Source of the DNA: Gammaproteobacteria bacterium
Lineage (GTDB): Bacteria > Pseudomonadota > Gammaproteobacteria > Steroidobacterales > Steroidobacteraceae
NCBI GenBank assembly: GCA_003164785.1
Contig: PLUE01000053.1
Coordinates: forward strand, 20,706 to 84,705
DNA length: 64,000 bases
Direction of reading: 5' to 3'
Positions within the stretch are counted from its first letter, which is position 1; each line of letters starts with the position of its first letter. The translations under genes and the position numbers were made by a program. This document shows, in pieces, positions 8,957-18,018 of the stretch. The notes under the pieces were generated by a model. The model ran no database searches, was not told where the DNA came from, and worked only from the letters and a program-made list of their open reading frames with translations.

Positions 8957-9208
8957 TCAATGCCGAGGCGCCATGCACGTCGTGCAGCGTTTAAGAGCGT
9001 TGCTGGCGTGCTTTCCCACCGTGTTGACGGTTAGCTGCAGCTTTTCAGCGCTGCAACTCAAGAGCCTTGTATACGTCTCCTGAATGCAGTCGTTGACGTC
9101 CAGCGAAGCTGGCAGGGGGTCTCGCAAGTACGCCCGAAGATGCCTCTCGAAGACGCAGACTTCCCGCCTGCGCCAGACATGCTTGTCAAAGTCGCTGCCT
9201 AACGACAT
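8957..9208 (-). pseudogene. ECF sigma factor, N-terminal remnant
   Basis: The frame encodes 83 residues. The first half, FERHLRAYLRDPLPASLDVN followed by DCIQETYTRLLS, matches region 2 of ECF sigma factors, where the D-x-x-QETY-x-RL segment contacts core polymerase. After that the frame reads unrelated residues, and no region 4 helix-turn-helix follows. An intact ECF sigma has about 170-200 residues. This is a truncated gene. Confidence 0.55.
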
Positions 9209-9669
9209 GCTCGCTCGTCCATAGCGAATTTATTTTTGTAATAATAAAATGGTTAATGGCGCGACTGTGTGCTCCCCCAGTTACTCCGTTGGCAGCGTGG
9301 CGAAATATGCCGGTGTTGTATGGCGGAAACATCTGGTTTGCACGCCCTTGCAAGGGATGGATTGTTGCGTCGTGAAAACGACACAAGGAAGAACATAAAA
9401 CTTGTTGCGGGGTCGCGGTGCGTACATTCCGCCGGTCGCGGTCGGGGTGGTCGGACGACCCATTATTGACTCCAGCTCCGCAACGCCCTATCGCGACGCG
9501 AGACAACGGGAAAATCCCGGACACGGCTGCCGTAGAGACCATACCCACTTCACGACAAAACCCCTGTCCTGATAGACTGGATGTGCCGCAAAGCTCGCAT
9601 GACCACGGGTCCTTGATCGGGCCTGTCATATTCACGGCGGTCATCAGCATGTTGGGGAGGGCCAGCTGG
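9209..9669. other. Upstream region of the DUF1592 locus
   Basis: An AT-rich patch (about 9230-9255) stands out in otherwise high-GC DNA and may hold the promoter of the plus-strand locus beginning at 9670. An open frame in phase with the downstream gene begins at 9418, but its first 80 codons look noncoding and the later ATG has a ribosome site. No other feature is seen. Confidence 0.35.
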
Positions 9670-12165
9670 ATGGCGCATCGATCCGAAGTTCGCTGTTGGA
9701 CGGTTTTGGCGGCCGGTGTGCTGGTGTTCGCCGGCGGGTGCGTAGCCGCCGCTGCCGCCGACACCAGCGATTCGCCGGCCCCGTGGGACGCCGTGCAGCG
9801 CTTTTGCGTCGAGTGCCACAACACGACGGATTGGGCGGGCAGCGTTGCGTTCGACACCATGTCGCCGACGGAACTGCCCCAGGATGCCAAGGTGTGGGAG
9901 GCTGCGGTCGAGAAGCTGAACGGTGGCTTCATGCCACCGCCCGGCGCGAAACAGCATCCGGATCCGCAGACGGTCAAGGGGTTGGTGTCCTGGCTCACGA
10001 GCAGCCTGGATATCGCCGAGACCTCCCCGGTGCCCGGCCGGGTGCCGCTGCGGCGTCTGAACCGCCGCGAATACGCCAATGTCGTCCGAGACCTGCTGTC
10101 GCTCGACGTGGATGCGGCGGCTCTGCTGCCGGTCGACGATCGCGCCAAGAACGGTTTCGACACTGATGCCAGGGGCCTGCAGGTGTCGCCGTCCTTCCTG
10201 GACCAATACGTGAATGCGGCGCGTGTGGTCGCGGCGCAGGCGGTCGGCAATCCCAAGGCTGCGGCGGTGACGACCACCTACGGCAACATCGCCGACATGG
10301 TCATCTCATTGCAGGTGCGCGGCCATCCGGGCGAGGGTAGTCAGCAGCTGTACCGGGACGGCATGCCGTTCGGCACCCGCGGCGGCATGAGCGCCGAGTA
10401 CGTCTTTCCCGCGGACGGTGATTACGCACTGACCATCGGGGACATGGCGCTGGCTCGCGACGTGCCGCTCATGGAATTCGACAACACGGTCGTCGCGTTG
10501 CTGGACGGCAAGGAATTCTTCCGCACCCACATCGGCGGCGATCAGGACCAAAAGGCGATCGACCAGCAGCAGCAGCCCGCGGTGGAGGCGATCAACGGCC
10601 GTTTGCGCAATATCCGCTTCCATGCGACCGAGGGGCAGCACCGCATCGCGGTGACTTTCGTGCACCGAACCTTCGCCGAGAGCGACGAGCGCCTGCGCGT
10701 GACCACGCCGGAGGGCGGCCAGGAGCGCGTGCAGCTCGTGCATGCCCTGCAAATCCGGGGTCCGCTCGCCGTCACGGGCGTCAGTGATTCGGCCACCCGG
10801 GCGAAGGTATTCCTGTGCCACCCGACCCAGGCCGACGACGAGCCGAGCTGTGCGCAGCGCATCGTCGCCAACCTCGCGCGGCGCGCGTTCCGTCGCCCGG
10901 TGACCGAGGCGGATCTGCAACCGTTGATGACCTTCTACGCGTCCGGCCGCCAGGCCGGGGGCTTCGACGCGGGCATTCGTGATGCGTTGAGTGCGGTACT
11001 GGCCAGCCCAAATTTTCTCTATCGGGTGGAGACGCCGGCGATGGTACGCACCGGCACACAGGGCGGAACGTTGAGCGATTAGACGCTGGCCTCGCGCCTG
11101 TCCTTCTTTCTCTGGAGCAGCATTCCAGATGACGAACTTCTCGGGCTGGCCGAGCACGACGAGTTGAGCCGGCCCGAGGTGCTCGAGCATCAGGTCGCGC
11201 GCATGCTGGCGGATCCTCGAGCGAAGTCGCTGACGGACGATTTTGCCTTCCAGTGGCTGAACCTTGCCAGACTGGACGAGATCGTTCCGGATCGCGCCCA
11301 GTTTCCCCAGGCCAGCGGCGCGCTCGATCCGCGTCCGATGTTCAAGCAGGAACTCTCGCTGTTCATCGACAGCGTACTGCGCAGCAACCAGCCGGTCACG
11401 GCACTCCTGACGGCCAATTATAGCTACCTCAACGAGTCACTGGCCATGCTGTACGGCATGGAGAGCGTGAAGGGCGGCCAGTTCCGCCGCGTCACACTGA
11501 CCGATTCGAAGCGCTTTGGGCTTCTGGGCAAGGGCGCGATTCTGATGTTGACCGCCAACCCGGACCGTACGGCGCCAGTGCTGCGCGGTGCGTGGATTTT
11601 GGAGCGGTTGCTCGGATCTCCAGCGCCGATGCCGCCGCCGAATGTGCCCACGCTCACGGAGAATGTCCACGGCAAGCCCGCCGCCACCGTGCGCGAGCGC
11701 GTCATGCAGCACAGCGTTCAGCCGAGCTGCCATGCCTGCCACGGTGTCATGGATCCTTTGGGGTTCGCGCTCGAGAACTTCAATACCGTGGGGCAGTTCC
11801 GCGATATCGATCCGCAAACCCACACCGCCGTCGACACCTCGGGTGTGCTGCCGGACGGCACCGTCATCAAGGGCCCGGACGACCTGCGTCGCGCGCTGGC
11901 CGCGCGGTCCGATCTGTTCGTGCAGACGCTCACGGCAAAGCTCATGGCCTATGGCGTGGGGCGTCCGCTCGACTACCGCGACATGCCGGTGGTCCGCGCC
12001 ATCGCGCGCCGCGTGGCGACCGATCACGACCAGTTTTCGTCCATCGTTCTGCAAGTCGTCACGAGCGATGCCTTCCGCAGACGCGAACTGCCCGCGCAGG
12101 CGCAGCCGCCTGCCGTGAACACCGCGTCCCTCGACGCCACCGCCAGCCCTACCGGAGGTCACTGA
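9670..12165 (+). pseudogene. DUF1592-family exported haem c protein, interrupted by one amber codon
   Basis: One continuous frame of 831 codons encodes a planctomycete-type cytochrome protein but carries a single TAG at 11080-11082. In order it has a signal segment, a haem site CVECH, DUF1587 (RLNRREYANVVRDLLSL), a carbohydrate-binding-like middle, DUF1595 (ANLARRAFRRPVTEADL), DUF1592 (LASRLSFFLWSSIPDDELL), DUF1588 (RTAPVLRGAWILERLLGSPA), a second CHACH site and DUF1585. The TAG falls in the usual LSD-x-ELASRLSFFLW stretch, and homology resumes at the next codon. ATG 9670 has a GGGAGG site. Genes of this type usually pair with DUF1552, as here. It could be a recent nonsense mutation, read-through or a sequencing error. 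Confidence 0.85.
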
Positions 12166-12169
12166 AGCC

Positions 12170-13444
12170 ATGTTCCTCAGCAAAAAGCACCTGTCGCGCC
12201 GCACCTTGCTCAAGGGCGCAGGCGCCGCCATCGCCCTGCCGCTGCTGGATGCGATGATTCCGGCCGCCACGGCACTGGCGGACACCCCCGCCGCGGTGAA
12301 GCCGCGCTTGGGCTTCGTCTACTTTCCGCACGGTGCCATTCAGCAATCCTGGACACCCCAGGCGGTGGGCCGCGATTTCCAATTCTCGCCCATCCTGAAA
12401 CCGCTCGAGCCGCTGCGCGACTACGTGACCGTGGTCACCGGACTGCGCAACAAGGGAGGAGAGAGTTCCGACCCCCACGGGATCATCGAGATGACCTGGC
12501 TGTCCTGCGTCGGCCCGAACGGCCGGCAGGCCACCGGCGATGCCGGTGTCACCGCGGATCAACTCGCCGCGCGCCACATCGGCCAGGACACGCCGATGCC
12601 GTCGCTGGAGCTATGCGGCGAGCCCGGTGGGTCGACCTGCTACCGCACGCCGTTGCAACAGCTGCCCATGGAGGGAAACCCGCGCAAGGTCTTCTACTCC
12701 ATGTTCGGCCAGGGCGATTCCAACGAAGAGCGCCGCGCCATCCTGAAGTCCCAGGGCAGTTTACTCGACTACGCGCAGGAGGCGACGGCCAGCCTCAACC
12801 GCCAGCTCGACGCAGGTGACCGCGCCATCGTGAGCGACTACCTCGATTCGGTGCGCGAGATCGAGCGCCGAGTGCAGAAGCTGTGGGTGGCTTCCGAGTC
12901 CTTCGGCAATCTTCCGAACGCGCCGCTGGGGGCACCGGATGATTTCACCGAGCTGCTCGACGTGCAGTTCGAGGTGATGGCCCTTGCCTGGCAGACCAAT
13001 CAGACTCGCGTGACGACGCTGCGGATGGCGAGGGAGGCCACGATGCGCGTCTACGGCATGGTGAACGTCACCGAGGCTTTTCATCCGCTGTCGCACCACG
13101 GCGAGGATCCGGAGAAGCTCGCCAAGCTGGTGCGCATCCAGGCCTACCACAGCGAACGAATGGCCAAATTCGCGCAGCGGCTGAAGGGGATGAAGGAGGG
13201 CAACGGCAACGTGCTCGACAATTCCATCATTCTGTTCGGCAGCAACATGGCCAACAGTGACCGGCACAACAATGATCCGATACCGCAGGCCATCATCGGC
13301 AAGGGCGGTGGGATCAAGGGCGGCCAGCATCTGCACTATCCGCAAGACACGCCGCATCCGAACATCTTGATCACCGTGCTGCAGCGAGCGGGGGCGCCGG
13401 TGGCCAAGATCGGCGACAGCACCGGGGCCCTCAGCGAGGTGTGA
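12170..13444 (+). CDS. DUF1552-family Tat-exported protein
   Basis: This 424-residue protein begins with a twin-arginine signal (LSRRTLLKGAGAAIALPLL), so it should be exported folded. The body follows the DUF1552 pattern, with PRLGFVYFPHGAIQQSWTP near the start, DPHGIIEM and the C-terminal NSIILFGSNMANSDRHNNDP block, a layout that recalls sulfatase/phosphatase-like proteins. DUF1552 genes habitually follow DUF1592 genes, and this one starts 4 bases after the preceding gene. The biochemical role of the pair is not established. The sequence has no visible defects, in contrast to its partner. Confidence 0.9.
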   Translation: MFLSKKHLSRRTLLKGAGAAIALPLLDAMIPAATALADTPAAVKPRLGFVYFPHGAIQQSWTPQAVGRDFQFSPILKPLEPLRDYVTVVTGLRNKGGESSDPHGIIEMTWLSCVGPNGRQATGDAGVTADQLAARHIGQDTPMPSLELCGEPGGSTCYRTPLQQLPMEGNPRKVFYSMFGQGDSNEERRAILKSQGSLLDYAQEATASLNRQLDAGDRAIVSDYLDSVREIERRVQKLWVASESFGNLPNAPLGAPDDFTELLDVQFEVMALAWQTNQTRVTTLRMAREATMRVYGMVNVTEAFHPLSHHGEDPEKLAKLVRIQAYHSERMAKFAQRLKGMKEGNGNVLDNSIILFGSNMANSDRHNNDPIPQAIIGKGGGIKGGQHLHYPQDTPHPNILITVLQRAGAPVAKIGDSTGALSEV

Positions 13445-13446
13445 CG

Positions 13447-15090
13447 ATGGATTACCTGGCGGCAGTTCGGGTGATGCGAGGCCTTGGCATGCGGGCGACA
13501 CGTTGCGCGGCGCCGCTCGTGGTCGGTTTGCTGGCCACGGGCGCGCTGATCCGCGCATCCGCGGACGCCGTGGCGCCCGCGGTGGAGGCGCGCGGAGCCG
13601 ATGGCAGCACGCCTCTGCAGTGGGCCGTGTACCGCGAGGATGCCGTGGAGGTGAAGAGGCTGCTGCAGGCCGGAGCCAAGGTCGACGAAGCCAACGACTA
13701 CGGCGCGACGCCCATGCAGATGGCGGCGGTCACCGGCAACGCCGACATCCTCAAGCTCTTATTGGATGACGGCGCCAATGCGGATTCACCCACTGCGGAA
13801 GGGCAGACGGCCTTGATGGCGGTGGCCCGAACCGGCAACGTCGATGCGGCGAAGCTGCTGCTGAAGCGTGGCGCGACGGTGGACGCGCGTGAGGCCTGGG
13901 GGCAGCAGAGCGCCCTCATGTGGGCCAGCGCCCGCCGGCACCCGCAGATGATGGAGCTGCTCATTTCGCACGGAGCAAACGTCAATGCCCGGTCGGCGTG
14001 GCGGAACTGGGAGCGGCACGTCACTGCCGAGAGCCGCGCCAAACGCACCAACACGGGTGGGCTGACGCCGCTGATGTATGCCGCCCGCGAGAACTGCCTC
14101 GCGTGTGTCGACGTCCTGCTCAAGCACCACGTGGACATCGACCTGCCGGATCCGGATGGTGTCACGCCGCTGACGATCGCCATCATGAACAACAACTGGG
14201 ATATTGCCAGGCGCCTCATCGAGGCCGGCTGCGACGTGAACCAGTGGGACCTATATGGGCAGAGCCCGCTGTACGCGGCCATCGCTGCCAAGGTGGACTC
14301 ACCCGGCAACAAGAATGGTGCTTCACTCGATCCACCCAACAAGACCGGCGGCCGGGACATCGTCGGCATGCTGCTGGATCATGGAGCGAACCCCAACATG
14401 CAGTTGTTCTACCGTCCCGCCGGCCGTGCCGCCAGCGGAGCTGCGCGGGGTGCGACGCCGCTCATGGCTGCGGCCGGCGAAGACGACGTCGAGCTGGTCA
14501 AGGTGCTGCTGGCGCACGGCGCCGATCCGAAGCTCTATCAGGCCGACGATCAGACACCGATCATGGCCGCGCTCTCCGGCCGGGCCTCGTTCGGCGGCGG
14601 GGGCGCGACCAACGGGGACGCGGCCATCGAGGTGTTGCGCGTGCTGCATGATGCGGGCACGGACATCAACGTCGCCGCCCTCCAGCATCACCTGCTGCGC
14701 ACTCGTGGCGGCACGGCGCTGCACTACGCCGTGCGTGCGGGCTTGAAGCCGGTCGTCGAGCAGCTGATATCCTGGGGCATCGACGTGAACGCCAAGGACT
14801 TGGACGGACTGACCGCTCTGGATTACGCCATGGCGCGTGGGTACGTGCCGTTCCTGCAGCAGCGGCAGCCGCCACAACTGGAACTGGCCAAGCGGCTGCG
14901 TGAAGCCGGTGCGACGGTCGAACTGAGCAAGACCCCGGATTGGCCGCCGGTGGGTCCGCCGCTTGGCTACGAGGCGACCATCTGGCCGCTGCAGCGCAGC
15001 GATGGCCTGCGGGCTGCCGGCACCCAGTATCCACCGATGTATCCGCCCGGCGTGCCGCCCTCGGCAACGCATGTCGCAAATCTAAAATAA
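13447..15090 (+). CDS. Exported ankyrin-repeat protein
   Basis: The ATG at 13447 lies just after the stop of the DUF1552 gene with GAGG upstream, so the two are probably co-translated. A signal segment (LVVGLLATGALIRASADA) is followed by about ten ankyrin repeats, for example DGSTPLQWAVYREDAVEVKR, YGATPMQMAAVTGNADILK and GLTALDYAMARGYV. Some repeats are interrupted by longer loops. The C-terminal 60 residues are Pro-rich and unlike ankyrin. It should be a periplasmic or outer-membrane protein-binding scaffold serving the neighbouring exported proteins. Confidence 0.88.
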   Translation: MDYLAAVRVMRGLGMRATRCAAPLVVGLLATGALIRASADAVAPAVEARGADGSTPLQWAVYREDAVEVKRLLQAGAKVDEANDYGATPMQMAAVTGNADILKLLLDDGANADSPTAEGQTALMAVARTGNVDAAKLLLKRGATVDAREAWGQQSALMWASARRHPQMMELLISHGANVNARSAWRNWERHVTAESRAKRTNTGGLTPLMYAARENCLACVDVLLKHHVDIDLPDPDGVTPLTIAIMNNNWDIARRLIEAGCDVNQWDLYGQSPLYAAIAAKVDSPGNKNGASLDPPNKTGGRDIVGMLLDHGANPNMQLFYRPAGRAASGAARGATPLMAAAGEDDVELVKVLLAHGADPKLYQADDQTPIMAALSGRASFGGGGATNGDAAIEVLRVLHDAGTDINVAALQHHLLRTRGGTALHYAVRAGLKPVVEQLISWGIDVNAKDLDGLTALDYAMARGYVPFLQQRQPPQLELAKRLREAGATVELSKTPDWPPVGPPLGYEATIWPLQRSDGLRAAGTQYPPMYPPGVPPSATHVANLK

Positions 15091-15099
15091 GGTAGCAGG

Positions 15100-16050
15100 G
15101 TGCCGACGTCGAATTCGCTGACCCGCCGCCACTTCTTGCAGGGTGGCCTCAAGGTGCTGGTTGCCGCGTCGGCGGCCGGCGTTCTGGCGCCGCCGCGCGC
15201 CTTTGCCGCGCCTGCTGCCGCCATCACCACCACGCAGCTGACTCCAAAGGAAATGGGTGGCCTCACGTTGTTCCAGGGCGCCGGATGCAATGTCGTGGCG
15301 CTGCCCGGACCGGAAGGCGCACTGATGATCGACGGTGGCCTGGCGGCAAACTCGAAGGTGTTGCTCCGGGCGGTCACCGCCGCCACCGGCACACGCCGTG
15401 TGGATACCTTGATCAACACCCACTGGCACCCGGAACAGACCGGTTCCAACGAGGCGGTGGGCCGGGAAGGCGGCCTCATCATCTCGCATGAGGTGACGCG
15501 GCTGTACGAGGGGCGCAAGGCGACGTCAACCTGTTACGAAGGCGCCTATGGGCCGCTACCGGTGAAGGCGCGGGCCGGCAAAACCACGCGCGACGCAGGC
15601 TCCCTCGAGTTCGCGGGTCAGCACATCGACTACGGCTATCTGCCGGCGTCGCACACCGACGGGGACCTATACGTCCATTTTCCGGAACTCGACGTGCTGG
15701 TGGCTGGCGGTCCGGTCGCGGGCGGCCGCTGGCCCCTGCTGGATACCCATAATGGGGGCTGGCTCGGCGGCCTGGTGCGGGCCTACGAGAAGCTCGCGAC
15801 GGTGGTCAAGGCCGACACCCGCGTCGTGACGGCTGACGGCAAGTTGCTGACCGGCGCGGACATCACACGCCATCGTGACATCTACCAGAAGCTCTTCAAG
15901 CAGATGTTCGAGTACTTCAACCATGGGTACGGACCGTCCGACGCGGCAGCAGCTCGCCCGCTGAAGGAGTACGAGGATGAGCTGGGCGACGCGTCGGCGT
16001 TTTTGGCCGGGTCTTACCGCAGCATCTTGCAGGCGTATGTGCCGGACTGA
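15100..16050 (+). CDS. Tat-exported metallo-beta-lactamase-fold protein with degenerate metal site
   Basis: This 316-residue product starts with a twin-arginine signal (LTRRHFLQGGLKVLVAASAA). The fold is that of metallo-beta-lactamases: a DGGLAANSK strand-loop, the NTHWHPEQTGSN motif and a later ASHTDGDLYVHFPELDVLVA strand. The canonical H-x-H-x-D-H reads H-W-H-P-E-Q here, and the GD ligand position reads AGGPVAGG. Two or three zinc ligands are therefore changed. It may bind a single metal or have lost hydrolase activity. The GTG start at 15100 lies 10 bases after the ankyrin gene, making it the fourth gene of this locus. Confidence 0.85.
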   Translation: MPTSNSLTRRHFLQGGLKVLVAASAAGVLAPPRAFAAPAAAITTTQLTPKEMGGLTLFQGAGCNVVALPGPEGALMIDGGLAANSKVLLRAVTAATGTRRVDTLINTHWHPEQTGSNEAVGREGGLIISHEVTRLYEGRKATSTCYEGAYGPLPVKARAGKTTRDAGSLEFAGQHIDYGYLPASHTDGDLYVHFPELDVLVAGGPVAGGRWPLLDTHNGGWLGGLVRAYEKLATVVKADTRVVTADGKLLTGADITRHRDIYQKLFKQMFEYFNHGYGPSDAAAARPLKEYEDELGDASAFLAGSYRSILQAYVPD

Positions 16051-16054
16051 ACAC

Positions 16055-16230
16055 ATGAAACGCGCTCTTGCCATCCTCGCCCTCGTGTCCGGTATCGCTG
16101 CCGCTTGCCGGGCTGCGAGCCCGGTGGCGCTGCCCGAGAGTTTATTGGCGTGCGCCAAGCTGCCGGACCCCATGGAGCGCGTTCATTGCTATGACGCGCA
16201 AGCCGACCGGTTTCCAGGCGTTGTCCCCCC
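16055..16230 (+). pseudogene. Small exported protein, probably truncated
   Basis: The ATG at 16055 begins a clear signal peptide (KRALAILALVSGIAAACRA) and a mature start LLACAKLPDPMERVHCYDAQ. This Cys-x(n)-R-x-x-CYD pattern is common at the start of small proteobacterial envelope proteins. After about 55 codons the frame runs antisense through the convergent gene with no plausible coding character. It follows the metallo-beta-lactamase-fold gene by 4 bases, so it may have been a fifth member of that locus that lost its end. Confidence 0.45.
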
Positions 16231-16357
16231 AAAGCATTCGACAAGGCGGATTGGCTGCCGGGACCACCGGCAGCGGGGCGCACGGCCTTGGCTACCTGAT
16301 CCGCGGTCAGATCGGCGTACGCAATCCGATGCATCTGCAAAGGGCGATAGGTACGCG

Positions 16358-17227
16358 TCACCGCAATATCGCCCCGTTGTCGTCTGCCTGAGGCGAGGGC
16401 TTTTCCGGGTTGAGATTGATGCTGATGGTATGGACGTTGCGGATCCGGCCGTCCACGAGTCTGAATGTGTGCGAATCCGGCATGCCGGTGCTGCTGTTGC
16501 CGAAGCGGCAGAACACGTTGATCACGCCCTGGTGTTCATCCACGACATAGTCGCGATTGACGATGTAAAGAACCCCGGGCGGAATCCCAACGTTGCACGT
16601 GGCGTTCGGATCCTCGTTGCGATTGGTGTATGCACCGCCTTCGAGCCGCGCGCATGGCTTGCCCCAAGGAGCCATCTCGACCTTGTCTGAAAACAAATCG
16701 AGATAACTATTGGCGGCGCCGATGAGTTCCTGCATCGAAGCGTGCGCACCGGCCTTCGGGACGGTCCAATCCTCCTGTTTCGAGTATTTTAGGTACGCAT
16801 TGGCATTGAACAACCAGTCACCCTTGTGCGAGACGAGGCTGTCGATGGACGTGATCCTGCCGTTGTCCACGCTCAGGCGGGTGCCGATCACATAGTGGGA
16901 CCCGCCCTCGGTGACGATGACTTCCGAGAACGTCCTGCAGCGACGTTCGTCGAGGAAGCTGCGGGAGAAGGCGATCGGCAGGGCCGTATTCCACTTCCCT
17001 TGGTCCGCGCCGACCTCGCTCATGTTTTCGAGGTACTTCACCTTGTCGGCGAACGCCATTTTCGTGCGGTCGCCGGTTCTCTGGGCTGCGAAATAGCTGT
17101 CCACCGCCGATTGCAGCGACTGGCGTGTGCAGGTGGGACGAGGCGGGGCCTGCTGTTGCGGCGCCTGTGCCTGCGCCTGGGCGACGATCCCGCAGAGGGC
17201 GACGAGAAACACGATCAGGTTGTTCAT
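16358..17227 (-). CDS. Secreted DUF8021-like protein
   Basis: The ATG at 17227 has GAGG upstream and starts a signal peptide ([19 protein letters not shown]). The mature protein of about 270 residues reads CTRQSLQSAVDSYFAAQRTG, then YVIGTRLSVDNGRI, SHKGDWLFNANAYLKYS, LDLFSDKVEMAPWGKPCARL, CNVGIPPGV and PDSHTFRLVDGRIRNVHTI. This order matches the DUF8021 proteins I recall mainly from fungi, which have an NTF2/SnoaL-like core. No catalytic role is known to me. The in-frame extension to 17452 lacks coding character. Confidence 0.65.
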   Translation of the reverse strand: MNNLIVFLVALCGIVAQAQAQAPQQQAPPRPTCTRQSLQSAVDSYFAAQRTGDRTKMAFADKVKYLENMSEVGADQGKWNTALPIAFSRSFLDERRCRTFSEVIVTEGGSHYVIGTRLSVDNGRITSIDSLVSHKGDWLFNANAYLKYSKQEDWTVPKAGAHASMQELIGAANSYLDLFSDKVEMAPWGKPCARLEGGAYTNRNEDPNATCNVGIPPGVLYIVNRDYVVDEHQGVINVFCRFGNSSTGMPDSHTFRLVDGRIRNVHTISINLNPEKPSPQADDNGAILR

Positions 17228-17632
17228 CAGCTCATACCTCGAATTGGGCGGCCGCTCATTGCGGCGGCAGGAGTGCGCCTTCGCCGGGAACCCATGCCGT
17301 GATGTGGGGCATGGACGCGCGCCGCACGGACCATCGAGCTGAAGACACAAGCCATTGCGGCAAGGACACACGCGACCCACGGATCCGTCAGTCGGACTCG
17401 AAGGACCCGCGTTCCGCCGATATTGGGAAAGCCGTGATGGATCACTTGGCACTCGTCGAGAGAAATGTCATCCGAGCTATGCAGCGCTGGGGGGTTATTA
17501 AACCGCAAGATGTGGTTGGCGAACAGCCTCTGGCTCGTTTTTGTCGGTCCGCATGACTGCGTTGGAATCGACACTTGGCTGAGATGGAATGGTGGGTCCA
17601 CAAGTATCGGCAGTCGCCGTGACGCGTATGGT
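17228..17632. other. Gene-poor stretch
   Basis: This lies upstream of the DUF8021-like gene and should hold its promoter. Open frames here have no recognisable content. I see no tRNA, hairpin or repeat of note. Confidence 0.35.
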
Positions 17633-17785
17633 CCGCTGACTCCCAAGGACCGCCCGACCGACACGTTCTATAAGGCGAAGAGAATGACCGTCGGTGACGA
17701 AATGGTCGATTCTGGTCACCTGGCGCAGGCCCACACCGACGCCGACATCTACGTGTTCTTTCGCAGCCATGGCGTTCAAGAGCCT
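17633..17785 (+). pseudogene. Metallo-beta-lactamase-fold fragment
   Basis: About 50 residues read LTPKDRPTDTFYKAKRMTVG, then HLAQAHTDADIYVFFRS, matching the middle of exported metallo-beta-lactamase-fold proteins (P-x-x-TF ... AHTDGDIYVHFP). The upstream HxHxDH part and the downstream half are missing. It is a remnant and may derive from a relative of the gene at 15100. Confidence 0.45.
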
Positions 17786-18018
17786 ATGGGGTCATTTCGC
17801 GCCGGACGCCTGAGCAGGTGCCGGCGTTGGAAAAGCGGAGTCGGGACGTAGCGACGAGCCTACCGTGTCATACCCGACGACAGAGGTTGATGGCAGCCAC
17901 GAGTTGCCGAATGCCGACCGAGGACGAAACCGCGGGGCTCGATGTGGAGCCGTACACCATTTGTACCGCCTCCGAGCGTGTGACGACCTCGAATAGAGTC
18001 GTGTCACGGGGCTTGGGG

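Noticed and set aside
9186..10277. Minus-strand open frame of 363 codons opposite the DUF1592 gene
   Set aside because: Overlaps the haem c coding frame, has no family signature and reads as low-quality Ser/Thr-rich shadow.
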